From: Streptomyces sp. FIT100
GTDB taxonomy: Bacteria; Actinomycetota; Actinomycetes; Streptomycetales; Streptomycetaceae
Assembly: GCF_024584805.1 (NCBI RefSeq)
Contig: NZ_CP075715.1
Coordinates: 4,288,526-4,352,525 of the forward strand
Reading direction: 5' to 3'
DNA: 64,000 nucleotides
Shown here piece after piece: positions 8,600 through 16,336 of this stretch; positions within the stretch are counted from its first letter, which is position 1; each line of letters opens with the position of its first letter. The notes below the pieces were generated by a model. The model was given only the letters and a program-made list of their open reading frames with translations, was not told the DNA's origin and ran no database searches. The translations under genes and the position numbers were made by a program.

Positions 8600-10120
8600 T
8601 CAACCACCTGCAAGGGGCCCTGCCACGGACGGGGGCGACTGCCGGGTGCGGCCCCAGGTGACCGCGACCGCCAGGTACGGCAGCGCGAGCAGCGCGAAGA
8701 CCGTGCCGTGCGGGGCGTGGGCGGACAGCGTCGCGTACGCCCCGTAGACCAGGATCGTGCCGGCGCCCGTGCCGAGCCCGGCGAGCGAGGTCACGGTGGC
8801 CCGGCTCGGGCCGGTGATGGCGGCCTGGAGGCGGGCGTCGGCCAGCACGTCCGCCAGCTGGAACACCAGGAATCCGGCGCCCACGAGGACGAGTCCGGCG
8901 GGGCGGCCCGACAGCGCGCCGGCCGCCATCACCGCCGCCGCGCCCGCGACGGCGACGCCGAGGGCGCGGGCGGAGAGCCGCTCCCCCGGCCCGGCGAGCA
9001 GTGAGCCCGCGGTCACCCCGGCCCACACGACGAGGACCAGCAGCGGAACGGCCGGCCCCGCGACGCCGGTGGCGGCGGCCAGCAGCGGTACGTACTCGTC
9101 GAGGGCGCCCCAGACCGAGGTCAGCACGACGGACAGCAGCAGCGTGTGCCGCACGGGCCGGCTGCCCCGCACCTCCGCGAGGCCGGCCCGCAGGGTCGCC
9201 GCGTACGCCCCGCGCCGGGCGGCCGCGCGCTCCGGTTCAGGCTCGGCCTCCGGCTCGGCCGCGGACTCCGGCTCGGGCTCGTGCTCGGACTGCGGTTCAG
9301 GCTGCGGCTCGGGCTTGAGCTCCGGTTCCGGCTCGGCCGTGGGCTCCGGTTCGTGCTCGGCCGCGGACTCCGGCTCCGGCTCGGCCGCGGACGCCGGTTC
9401 GGGCTTGGGCTTGGGCTTGGGCTTGGGCTCGCGCTCGGGCTTGGGCTCCGGTTCGGGCTCGCGCTCGGGGCTGGGCTCCGGCTCCGGCTCGGCCGCGGGC
9501 TCGGGTTCGTGCTCGGCCCTGGGGGCGCGGTGCTCAGGCAGCAGCGCCCCCGCGGCCGCGCACAGCAGACACGCGGCAACGCTCGCCGCACCCAGCAGCC
9601 GGTGGCCGCCCAGCGCGTGGGCGGGGGCCGCCGCCGCGGTCGCCGCGGCCGTCGCGACGATGCTCGCCGCGGCGGCCCGCCCCATCACGCGGGCGTAGCG
9701 CGCCGCCGCGCCGAGCCGTTCGAGCTCGTCGTGGACCAGCGCCTCCATGGCGCCGGAACGCAGCGATCCGCCGATGCCCCACAGGACGAACCCGGCGGCG
9801 AAGGCCCCGTACGACGGGACGAGGACCCACAGTGCGAAGCCGGCCGCCGACAGCAGCGGTCCGGCGGTCACCAGCAGACGGCGGGAGACGGCATCGGCCC
9901 AGACGCCGGAGGGGACCTCCAGCACCAGCCCGGTGAGCGACCAGAGGGCGAACAGGAAGGAGATCTCGGCGGTGCTCAGGCCGTGCTCGGCGAAGAGCAG
10001 CGCATAGACCGGGTAGAGGAGGACGAAGTCCTCGAGTCCCGCGTAGGCGTAGAGCGTTCGCTCCAGCCGGCGCACACCGGGGTGAGGACGAGCGGGCGGG
10101 CAGGACGAAGAGGTGAGCAT
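8600..10120 (-). CDS. MFS transporter with a Glu-Pro-rich central loop
   Basis: 506 aa. AAGGAC precedes the ATG at 10120. Residues 25-198 form the first six-helix half and carry an MFS-type cytoplasmic loop (GVWADAVSRR, about 72-81). Residues 305-500 form the second half. Between them, residues 203-298 are nearly pure Glu, Pro, Ala, Lys and Ser in EPEPEP/KPKP blocks. In MFS proteins this position is the cytoplasmic loop between helices 6 and 7, normally short to moderate. The substrate is unknown; related proteins are annotated as drug exporters. The insert is in frame and both halves are intact, so the gene looks functional. Confidence 0.88.
   Translation of the reverse strand: MLTSSSCPPARPHPGVRRLERTLYAYAGLEDFVLLYPVYALLFAEHGLSTAEISFLFALWSLTGLVLEVPSGVWADAVSRRLLVTAGPLLSAAGFALWVLVPSYGAFAAGFVLWGIGGSLRSGAMEALVHDELERLGAAARYARVMGRAAAASIVATAAATAAAAPAHALGGHRLLGAASVAACLLCAAAGALLPEHRAPRAEHEPEPAAEPEPEPSPEREPEPEPKPEREPKPKPKPKPEPASAAEPEPESAAEHEPEPTAEPEPELKPEPQPEPQSEHEPEPESAAEPEAEPEPERAAARRGAYAATLRAGLAEVRGSRPVRHTLLLSVVLTSVWGALDEYVPLLAAATGVAGPAVPLLVLVVWAGVTAGSLLAGPGERLSARALGVAVAGAAAVMAAGALSGRPAGLVLVGAGFLVFQLADVLADARLQAAITGPSRATVTSLAGLGTGAGTILVYGAYATLSAHAPHGTVFALLALPYLAVAVTWGRTRQSPPSVAGPLAGG
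9227..9514 (-). repeat. In-gene Glu-Pro codon repeat of the MFS transporter
   Basis: About 288 bp of degenerate 6-18 bp repeats (GGCTCC/GGTTCG-type blocks on the + strand) encode residues 203-298. One sub-block repeats GGCTTG five times near 9405-9432, giving the KPKPKPKP stretch. All unit lengths are multiples of 3 or 6, so copy-number change would keep the frame and alter only loop length. Confidence 0.9.
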
Positions 10121-10282
10121 CGATCGTGGTCCTTCTGCGGAACGGACGGGGACGCCGGGTGCTCACCCGCGCGGCGGCCCGCGACAGCCCGCTCCGGGAC
10201 CGTCAGCCGAGGATCAATGTCGTCGTCTCATACGGCCGAGTCTGTCACAGCCCCCGCTCCCGGATCCGGCTCTGTGGACAAG

Positions 10283-10378
10283 CCCCGACGGGACCTGTGG
10301 ACGGTCTCCTCGGGCCCCGACGGGACCTGTGGACGGTCTCCTCGGGCCCCGACGGGACCTGTGGACGGTCTCCTCGGG
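10283..10378. repeat. Three exact 32-bp direct repeats
   Basis: Three identical head-to-tail copies of a 32-bp unit (begins CCCCGACGGGACCTG and ends CTCCTCGGG) lie at 10283-10314, 10315-10346 and 10347-10378. They sit between the MFS start and the stop of the PstS-like gene. There are no spacers, so this is not CRISPR. Identity of the copies implies recent duplication. Confidence 0.95.
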
Positions 10379-10407
10379 CGCCCGCGGGCCCGCGGCGGCG
10401 ACGTCCG

Positions 10408-11955
10408 TCACTCCTCGCCGCAGACCCGCAGCCCCTTCGGGGTCACGCACGGCAGATGGCCGTGGGTGGTGATGACGTCCTGCCCGCTGCCCAGCCGCAT
10501 GTAGGTGAGGAAGCTTGAGGCGAGCGAGTCGGCGGGCGGCCGGCCGTAGGTGTACGCGTACTCGATCTCCCGGTACGGGTACGCGCTGGTGCCGACGGTC
10601 TCCACCGACGGGGGATCGCCGTCGATGGTCAGCCGGTGGACGCCCTTCAGGGTGGTCCCGGCGCGCAGTTCGCTGTAGCCGATGGCGCCGGGGAGCTTGG
10701 CGACGGTGCTCAGGACCTGTTCGGTGCTGTCGAGTTCGCAGCGGGTGACCTTCGACTCGGGGTCGTCCTTGTGCACGCAGTCGCGCGAGGAGTTGGCGGG
10801 CTCGTTGCGGTTGAGGACGCGGCGCTGGAAGATCTCGCGGGTGCCGGAGTTGGCGTCCCGGCTGACGAGCAGGATCTTCAACTGCGGGCCGCCGAGCTCG
10901 CTCCAGTCGGTGATGTCGCCGCGGTAGATCGCGCGGATGTCGTCCAGTGCGAGGTTCGTCACCGGCACCTTGTCGTTGGCGACGAGCGTGAAGGCCGAGA
11001 CGGCGATCCGGTTCTCGCGCAGCTGCGGGAAGCCGCCCGGCTTGGGCCCGTCGGAGAGGGCGATCACGGGGGGTGAGCCCTTCCGCGCCTCATCGGCCTG
11101 TTCGCCGGCGGCGGCGAGTGACCGTATCCCGGCGGTGCTGCCGTGGGCGTCGACGGTGATCTTCGAACCGGCGCAGTCCTTCTCGTACTTCTTCGCCAGC
11201 TCGCGCACGACGGGCGCGAAGGCCGTCGAGCCGTTGACCGTCAGCTCGCCGGTCGCGCAGCCGATCGGCGGGCGCGAGTCGTCCCGTACGACGATGATCG
11301 CGGCGAGCGCGATCACGCAGGCGGTGAGCAGCACGGTGATGTTGCGGGCCGCGTTGCTGAACAGCGGGGTCTTGTCGTCGGGCAGGACGGCGCGGTTGGG
11401 CATCACCTCGCCGTCCCGGATGCCGCCGGTGATCCGCACCTCGCAGCCGACCGGGCCGCCGGAGAGCAGCACGAGGAGTTTGTAGTACTCGCCGCGGTTG
11501 AGCGGGACGCGGGGGATGTAGAGGGTGTTGCCGACGTAGCGCAGACCGGCGGACGGGGTGAAGTGCTCCGCCAGGTGCTCCGCGCCGCCGCCGTGGGTGA
11601 CGGCGAGCCCGCGCACGAAGCGGTCGGTGAAGTCGACGGTGAGCCCGTGCACTTCGCGGCCGGTGTAGTCGTTGTCCGCGATGCTCTGCGAGCCGTCGTT
11701 CTCGATGCGCAGGAGGACGAGGGTGCCGTCGGACATGTCGGGGGTGTCGCTGAAGAGGCCGAGCCGGATGTTCGGCCGCCCGTTGCGGCGTCCGTTGCTG
11801 CCGATCGGCGTGTCCAGCTGGATGCGGTAGCCGATGCGCTTCCTGCTCGGTACGCGGCGCTCGTACCAGAGCACGCCTGCGGAGGCCAGGACGCCGAGCA
11901 TGGCGGTGCCCACGGCCACGACGTTCTCGGCGCTCAACCATTCCACCCAGTCCAC
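10408..11955 (-). CDS. Membrane protein with a PstS-like substrate-binding domain
   Basis: 515 aa. A first membrane helix (residues 9-30) is followed by a soluble beta-rich domain (about 40-200), a second helix (206-223, TVLLTACVIALAAIIVV), and a C-terminal type 2 periplasmic-binding domain (about 235-500). That domain has PstS-like elements: VNGSTAFAPVV, HGSTAGIRSL and SRDANSGTREIF. In PstS these loops bind phosphate and usually act with an ABC transporter. No Pst permease or ATPase lies nearby, so a sensing or wall-associated role is as likely as uptake. Both the domain order and the double membrane anchoring differ from an ordinary PstS lipoprotein. Confidence 0.75.
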   Translation of the reverse strand: MDWVEWLSAENVVAVGTAMLGVLASAGVLWYERRVPSRKRIGYRIQLDTPIGSNGRRNGRPNIRLGLFSDTPDMSDGTLVLLRIENDGSQSIADNDYTGREVHGLTVDFTDRFVRGLAVTHGGGAEHLAEHFTPSAGLRYVGNTLYIPRVPLNRGEYYKLLVLLSGGPVGCEVRITGGIRDGEVMPNRAVLPDDKTPLFSNAARNITVLLTACVIALAAIIVVRDDSRPPIGCATGELTVNGSTAFAPVVRELAKKYEKDCAGSKITVDAHGSTAGIRSLAAAGEQADEARKGSPPVIALSDGPKPGGFPQLRENRIAVSAFTLVANDKVPVTNLALDDIRAIYRGDITDWSELGGPQLKILLVSRDANSGTREIFQRRVLNRNEPANSSRDCVHKDDPESKVTRCELDSTEQVLSTVAKLPGAIGYSELRAGTTLKGVHRLTIDGDPPSVETVGTSAYPYREIEYAYTYGRPPADSLASSFLTYMRLGSGQDVITTHGHLPCVTPKGLRVCGEE

Positions 11956-12073
11956 GAGTCGTCACCGTACGGACGTACGAGGCGAGTTGGGGTGTCTGCG
12001 CAGGTCTGTCGGCTGTTGTTCGCCGCCCGTTCAGGAACCGGCCGCCGGTGGGGCGGCGCCTTCTCGACAATCA

Positions 12074-12102
12074 TGGTCTAGACCCTTGACAGGTCCAGAC
12101 CA
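12074..12102 (+). promoter_or_regulatory. Paired DasR/chitinase-type boxes around a -35
   Basis: Two 12-bp boxes, TGGTCTAGACCC (12074-12085) and AGGTCCAGACCA (12091-12102), flank TTGACA at 12086-12091. They match the 12-bp direct repeats of Streptomyces chitinase promoters and the core of the DasR operator (TGGTCTAGACCA). Repression relieved by GlcNAc-derived metabolites is expected from the known regulon. Confidence 0.88.
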
Positions 12103-12166
12103 ATCCCGGTTCAGTGCTCACCACGTAACCACCCCCCAACCCCCCCACAGGGAAAGGCAGATAACG

Positions 12167-13072
12167 TTGTCACGACACATAGTGCGACGTACGGTGAGCG
12201 GTCTCGCCGCCCTCGCAGCAGCAATCGGATTCGCCGTCGCCCTCCCCGCCTCACCCGCCGCCGCTGCCGACTGCGCGGCGGCCTGGAGCTCTTCGTCCGT
12301 CTACACCAACGGCATGGTCGCCTCCCACAACGGCCACAACTGGCAGGCCAAGTGGTGGACCCAGGGCGAGACGCCCGGAACCACCGGCGAGTGGGGTGTC
12401 TGGGCCGACCAGGGCGCGTGCAGCGGAGGCGGAGGCGGCAACCCGGACCCCTCGGGCTTCGTCGTCAGCGAGGCCCAGTTCAACCAGATGTTCCCGAACC
12501 GGAATTCGTTCTACACGTACAGCGGCCTGACGACGGCGATGAGCGCGTACCCCGCCTTCGCGAACACCGGCAGCGACACCGTCAAGAAGCAGGAGGCCGC
12601 GGCCTTCCTCGCCAATGTCTCGCACGAGACGGGCGGCCTCGTCCACATCGTCGAGCAGAACACCGCCAACTACCCGCACTACTGCGACGCCGGCCAGCCC
12701 TACGGCTGCCCGGCCGGCCAGGCCGCCTACTACGGCCGCGGACCGATCCAGCTCAGCTGGAACTTCAACTACAAGGCCGCGGGCGACGCCCTCGGCATCG
12801 ACCTCCTCGGCAACCCCTGGCGCGTCGAGCAGGACGCGGCCGTCGCCTGGAAGACCGGCCTCTGGTACTGGAACACGCAGTCCGGTCCGGGCACCATGAC
12901 CGGCCACAACGCGATGGTCAACCAGGCCGGCTTCGGCCACACCATCCGCTCCATCAACGGCTCCCTGGAGTGCGACGGCGGCAACCCGGCGCAGGTCCAG
13001 AGCCGCGTCGACAACTACACGCGGTTCGCCCAGATCCTGGGTGTGCCGACGGGCGGGAACCTGTACTGCTGA
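12167..13072 (+). CDS. Secreted GH19 chitinase with N-terminal chitin-binding module
   Basis: 301 aa from a TTG start at 12167, chosen because GGAAAGG lies just upstream and the signal peptide begins directly (residues 1-34, cut near AAA-ADC). Residues 36-85 form a carbohydrate-binding module of the ChiC type with paired Cys and Trp (NWQAKWWTQGE). A GGGGGNPDPS linker follows, then the GH19 domain (about 98-301). The two catalytic acids fit Glu154 (SHETGG) and Glu163, nine residues apart as in Streptomyces ChiC-type enzymes; YYGRGPIQLSWN and the closing Cys pairs are also typical. It hydrolyses beta-1,4-GlcNAc links in chitin outside the cell. The paired boxes upstream point to DasR control. 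Confidence 0.97.
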   Translation: MSRHIVRRTVSGLAALAAAIGFAVALPASPAAAADCAAAWSSSSVYTNGMVASHNGHNWQAKWWTQGETPGTTGEWGVWADQGACSGGGGGNPDPSGFVVSEAQFNQMFPNRNSFYTYSGLTTAMSAYPAFANTGSDTVKKQEAAAFLANVSHETGGLVHIVEQNTANYPHYCDAGQPYGCPAGQAAYYGRGPIQLSWNFNYKAAGDALGIDLLGNPWRVEQDAAVAWKTGLWYWNTQSGPGTMTGHNAMVNQAGFGHTIRSINGSLECDGGNPAQVQSRVDNYTRFAQILGVPTGGNLYC

Positions 13073-13090
13073 CCCGCTGTTGAGTCCCTT

Positions 13091-13144
13091 GGGCGGGGGC
13101 GTACGGCGGCGGCCGTGCGCCCTCACCCGTACGCCCCCGCCCAT
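13091..13144. terminator. Terminator after the chitinase gene
   Basis: A perfect 17-bp stem (TGGGCGGGGGCGTACGG at 13091-13107, complement at 13128-13144) encloses a 20-nt GC-rich loop, 18 nt after the chitinase stop. Confidence 0.8.
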
Positions 13145-13218
13145 ACGCTTCACCGTGCCGAGCGCCTCGCGCTGATCACCGTGCTCGGGACCCGGACGCT
13201 CGTCGGGTGGCCACAGAT

Positions 13219-13246
13219 CCATTCTCTGACTAGAGTCAGAGAATGG
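13219..13246. promoter_or_regulatory. 28-bp palindrome overlapping the MarR-GNAT start codon
   Basis: Twelve-base arms CCATTCTCTGAC and GTCAGAGAATGG flank TAGA. The right arm contains the ATG at 13243, and the centre contains TAGAGT (13231-13236), a plausible -10 six nt before the ATG. The site would therefore cover the -10, the start point and the start codon of a leaderless gene, which fits autorepression by the MarR domain. Confidence 0.8.
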
Positions 13247-14154
13247 ACACGACGCAGATCGACCAGGTGCGGCGGTTCAACCGCACCGTCACCGAGCGCG
13301 TGGGCGTGCTCCACGACCACTACCTGGGCCGCGGCCGGCCCGTGGGCGAGGCCCGGCTCCTCTGGGAGATCGGCGCCGGTGAGCAGAGCCACGGCCACGA
13401 CGTACGAGAGCTGCGCGAACGCCTCGGGCTCGACTCCGGTTACGTCAGCCGGCTGCTGCGCTCCCTGGAGGCCGACGGCCTGGTGACCGTGGAGCCGCAG
13501 CCCCGCGACAGGCGGGTGCGCACCGTCCGCCTCACCGACGCGGGCCGCGCCGAGCGGGCCCTGCTCGACCGCGGCAGCGACGACCTGGCCGGCTCCCTCC
13601 TCCAGCCGCTCAACGCCGCACAGCGGGCCCGGCTCGTGGCCGCCATGGCCGAGGTCGACCGGCTGCTGACCGCCGGGACCGTCACGCTGGAGACCGTCGA
13701 CCCGGACCACCCCGACGCCCGGCACTGCCTGCGCGCGTACTTCACCGAGCTCCAGGAGCGCTTCGAGACCGGCTTCGACCCCGCCCTGAGCCTGCTGCCC
13801 GACGCGGGTGAACTGCGCCCGCCGCTCGGCCTGTTCCTCGTCGCCCGCCTCCACGGCGAGCCCGTCGGCTGCGCCGGCCTGAAGCTGCCGCCCGGCGACG
13901 GCCCGGCCGACGTCAAGCGGATGTGGGTCGCCCCCCATGTCCGGGGCCTCGGCCTGGGCCGCCGCTTCCTGGCCGAGCTGGAGGAACGAGCGGTCCGGGA
14001 CGGCCGCAGCGTGCTGCGCCTCGACACCAACAAGGCGCTCAGCCCCGCGATCGGCCTCTACCGCTCCTTCGGCTTCCAGGAGGTGCCCGCCTTCAACGAC
14101 GAGCCGTACGCCCACCACTGGTTCGAGAAGCGCCTGTCCGCGCCCACGGCGTGA
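13243..14154 (+). CDS. MarR-type regulator fused to a GNAT acetyltransferase
   Basis: 303 aa. Residues 1-140 are a MarR winged-helix domain (GLDSGYVSRLLRSLEADGLV as recognition region, then the DRRVRTVRLT wing). Residues about 145-303 are a GNAT acetyltransferase with the acetyl-CoA loop region VAPHVRGLGLGRRFL and the C-terminal LYRSFGFQEV motif. Such fusions are known in Actinobacteria; the acetylated substrate is usually unknown. There is no ribosome-binding site, and the ATG lies inside a palindrome, so a leaderless autoregulated transcript is likely. The gene converges with the AlkD-like gene, 12 bp away. Confidence 0.92.
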   Translation: MDTTQIDQVRRFNRTVTERVGVLHDHYLGRGRPVGEARLLWEIGAGEQSHGHDVRELRERLGLDSGYVSRLLRSLEADGLVTVEPQPRDRRVRTVRLTDAGRAERALLDRGSDDLAGSLLQPLNAAQRARLVAAMAEVDRLLTAGTVTLETVDPDHPDARHCLRAYFTELQERFETGFDPALSLLPDAGELRPPLGLFLVARLHGEPVGCAGLKLPPGDGPADVKRMWVAPHVRGLGLGRRFLAELEERAVRDGRSVLRLDTNKALSPAIGLYRSFGFQEVPAFNDEPYAHHWFEKRLSAPTA

Positions 14155-14166
14155 GGGCGGACGTCC

Positions 14167-14853
14167 CTACGTGTCCTGCTGCCGGCGCACCATCTCGGTG
14201 ATCCAGGTGGGCGCGAACGGAGACGTGCAGCCCGGGGAGGTCGGGTAGTCCTTGAGCACCTCAAGGCGCTCGCCGATGCCGATGGCACGGGTGCGGTACT
14301 CGGCGTGCTCGATCCCGATCTGGGCCAGGCAGTGGTTCATCGCCCACTGCAGGCGATCCGGGGCGTCCTTCATCTCCGCCTCGATGACATCGAGCAGTCC
14401 CGCGAGGTCGAGGCCCTCGGGCTTCTTCGCCACGCGTTCGGTGGTCAGCGCCCAGCCGGCGCTCGCCACCACCGGATCCGGATCGGCGGACCAGATGAGG
14501 CGCAGCTCTTCGGCGTGCGGGTTCTTCTTCACCACGTAGTTCACGAGCCAGTCGTGCACCTTGGGCGCGCGTGCCTCGCGCAGCATGGCGTCCAGCTCGT
14601 CACGCCCGAACGCCTTGGGGCGGCAGATCAGGATCGCCAGCAGCCTCGCGGCGGTGTCGTCCGTCTCCCAGAGCCGGCACGCGAGGTCCTGCTGTGTCTT
14701 CAGGCGCTTCGCGATGGCGCGCAGCTTGCCGAGGTTCACACCGTGATCGTCACCGTGCTTCTCGTTCACCGCGCGTGCCTTCGGGTCCTCAAGCGTGGCC
14801 AGCTCGGCCATCACCTCGGCCACTGTCGTCCCGCTCGGCGTCGTCCCGGCCAC
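14167..14853 (-). CDS. DNA alkylation repair (AlkD-like HEAT) protein
   Basis: 228 aa from GTG at 14853, with AGGAGG six nt upstream. It is all-helical, with the family features NLGKLRAIAKRLKTQQDLACRLW near the N-terminus and repeating helices around VHDWLVNYVVKKNPHAEEL and the C-terminal IGIEHAEYRTRAIGIGERL. Related proteins include AlkC/AlkD glycosylases that remove N3/N7-alkylated purines with a HEAT-repeat cleft. This subfamily lacks an assigned substrate, so base excision is inferred from homology. Confidence 0.8.
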   Translation of the reverse strand: MAGTTPSGTTVAEVMAELATLEDPKARAVNEKHGDDHGVNLGKLRAIAKRLKTQQDLACRLWETDDTAARLLAILICRPKAFGRDELDAMLREARAPKVHDWLVNYVVKKNPHAEELRLIWSADPDPVVASAGWALTTERVAKKPEGLDLAGLLDVIEAEMKDAPDRLQWAMNHCLAQIGIEHAEYRTRAIGIGERLEVLKDYPTSPGCTSPFAPTWITEMVRRQQDT

Positions 14854-14954
14854 CTCAGCCTCCTGTCCGTCACGTGCGGGATTCAGCCTACGACGGAAGC
14901 CGTCCCCCTGTCGTAGCGCGTTCCCCGGTCCGGCCGCCGGGCCGACCGCCCTCC

Positions 14955-15662
14955 TCAGTCGAGGACGTGCCGCAGATACGCGCGCGGGTCCGCCAGGTAG
15001 CGGCGCCAGTGGTCGACCAGGGCCAGCTCGCCCCACGACACACGCCGCATGCCGTGCTCGCCGACCTCGACGATGTCCGCGCCCGGCATCGCCGTCAGCA
15101 GCGGGGAGTGGGTGGCGCAGATGACCTGCCCGCCGGCCTTGGTCAACTGGTCGAGGTGCCCGATCAGTTCGAGGCAGGAGGCGAAGGACAGCGCCGCCTC
15201 CGGCTCGTCCATCACATAGAGCCCGGGCTGTAGGAACTTGCCCCGGAACGCAGCGAGGAAGCCCTCCCCGTGGCTGACCGAGTCCGGCGCGAAGCCTTCC
15301 CGGTCCAGCGCGTCCAGCGCCGTCTCGGCTCGCAGGAAGAACCCCTTCCGCGCGGCCCAGCTGCCGAGCATGCGGCGCCCGCGCGGCGCCGCGTCGAAGC
15401 GGATCCGCTCGCCCAGCACCGACTTGGGCCGGTGGCTGGCGTAGCGCCAGTCGTGCGAGCCGCCCCAGGAGTCCAGGCCGAAACCCTCCGCGAGGGCTTC
15501 GACCAGGGTCGACTTGCCCGATCCGTTCTCACCGACGAGGAAGGTCACCGGCGCCGTGAAGCGCAGCCCTTCCGCGAGGAGTTCGCGGACGCAGGGCACG
15601 GACCAGGGCCACCGCGTCTCGTCGTACGAGGTCACATGTGCGTACGCGTGTTCGACGATCAC
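14955..15662 (-). CDS. ABC/SMC-type AAA ATPase, stand-alone
   Basis: 235 aa. Walker A is GENGSGKST (residues 44-52), a signature-like SHGEGF lies near 130, and Walker B with catalytic Glu is LYVMDEPEA near 149-157, followed by an H-loop (ATHSP). No membrane segment or transport partner is present. Proteins of this kind (OLD/RecF-like single ATPases) act in DNA maintenance or defence, but no partner nuclease is adjacent. The start lies 22 bp from the heptamer repeat array, which therefore forms its upstream region. Confidence 0.85.
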   Translation of the reverse strand: MIVEHAYAHVTSYDETRWPWSVPCVRELLAEGLRFTAPVTFLVGENGSGKSTLVEALAEGFGLDSWGGSHDWRYASHRPKSVLGERIRFDAAPRGRRMLGSWAARKGFFLRAETALDALDREGFAPDSVSHGEGFLAAFRGKFLQPGLYVMDEPEAALSFASCLELIGHLDQLTKAGGQVICATHSPLLTAMPGADIVEVGEHGMRRVSWGELALVDHWRRYLADPRAYLRHVLD

Positions 15663-15683
15663 GTGCCAAGTCTCTCATTGTCG

Positions 15684-15760
15684 TGACCAGTGACCAGTGA
15701 CCAGTGACCAGTGACCAGTGACCAGTGACCAGTGACCAGTGACCAGTGACCAGTGACCAG
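15684..15760. repeat. Eleven exact copies of the heptamer TGACCAG
   Basis: Eleven perfect 7-bp units fill 77 bp between the divergent ATPase and antitoxin genes. The unit is not a multiple of 3 and the copies are identical, features of slippage-prone simple repeats. Copy number would change the distance between the two promoters in 7-bp steps. Confidence 0.98.
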
Positions 15761-15809
15761 TGGTGCGGATGCCGCCCTGGAGAGTCGTGACGTCGGTACG
15801 ATCGATGTC

Positions 15810-16022
15810 ATGACTCCGCCACCCAGGGAGAAGGTCAGCATCACGCTCCCGCCGGACCTCGCGGCTCGTGCGCGTGCCGCGAGCAAGGGGAACCTGTCGG
15901 ACTACCTGGCGAGGGCCCTGGAGGAGAAGCTGCTGGCCGACGCCATGGCCGAGTACGCCCGCCTGCGTGCGACCGAGACGATCGACGACGTGCACGAGGC
16001 GGCCGGGGAAGACGCTTCATGA
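15810..16022 (+). CDS. Antitoxin of a MazEF-like pair
   Basis: 70 aa: a short ribbon-like N-terminus (REKVSITLPPDLAARARA), the RHH/CopG-type pattern for DNA binding, then a helical acidic C-terminus suited to toxin binding. The ATG at 15810 has no ribosome-binding site, but TACGAT lies seven nt upstream, which suggests a leaderless start. The stop overlaps the toxin start (ATGA). RHH antitoxins usually repress their own promoter. Confidence 0.8.
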   Translation: MTPPPREKVSITLPPDLAARARAASKGNLSDYLARALEEKLLADAMAEYARLRATETIDDVHEAAGEDAS

Positions 16023-16336
16023 TCGACATCCAGCGGGGATCGGTGTGGCGCATCCCCACCGTCGGCCGCGAGCGCACCCTGCTCGTCATCCAGAACTCCG
16101 CCGTCATCCGGCTGCACCCGGGCGGCATCGTGTGCGCCGTGGTGCAGGAGGCGGAGGACGCGCGGGACACACTCGTCACCGTGCCGATCACCGCTCCGGT
16201 GAACGGTGTCGTCATGGCCCCTGACATCGCTGGCTTCCGCCCCGAGCGGTTCGAGGCGGGGAAACTCCTCGGCCACCTGTCCGCCGAGGACATGGAACGG
16301 GTGGACCGGGCCGTACGCGCCCTGCTCGACCTCTAG
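16019..16336 (+). CDS. MazF/PemK-family endoribonuclease toxin
   Basis: 105 aa. The N-terminal GSVWRIPTVGRERTLLVIQNSAVI matches the PemK/MazF beta-barrel start; VTVPITAPVNG and RFEAGKLLGHLS follow as in the family. MazF toxins cleave mRNA at short motifs. The start is coupled to the antitoxin by ATGA. The stop is within CTAG at 16333-16336, which also holds the stop of the convergent sigma factor gene. Confidence 0.85.
   Translation: MIDIQRGSVWRIPTVGRERTLLVIQNSAVIRLHPGGIVCAVVQEAEDARDTLVTVPITAPVNGVVMAPDIAGFRPERFEAGKLLGHLSAEDMERVDRAVRALLDL

Noticed and set aside
10283..10378. CRISPR array
   Set aside because: The 32-bp units are directly adjacent without spacers, and no cas gene is in the window.
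15684..15760. Coding use of the heptamer array (Ser/Leu/Val/Thr-rich repeat peptides)
   Set aside because: Frames across it lack start signals and would overlap two divergent promoters.
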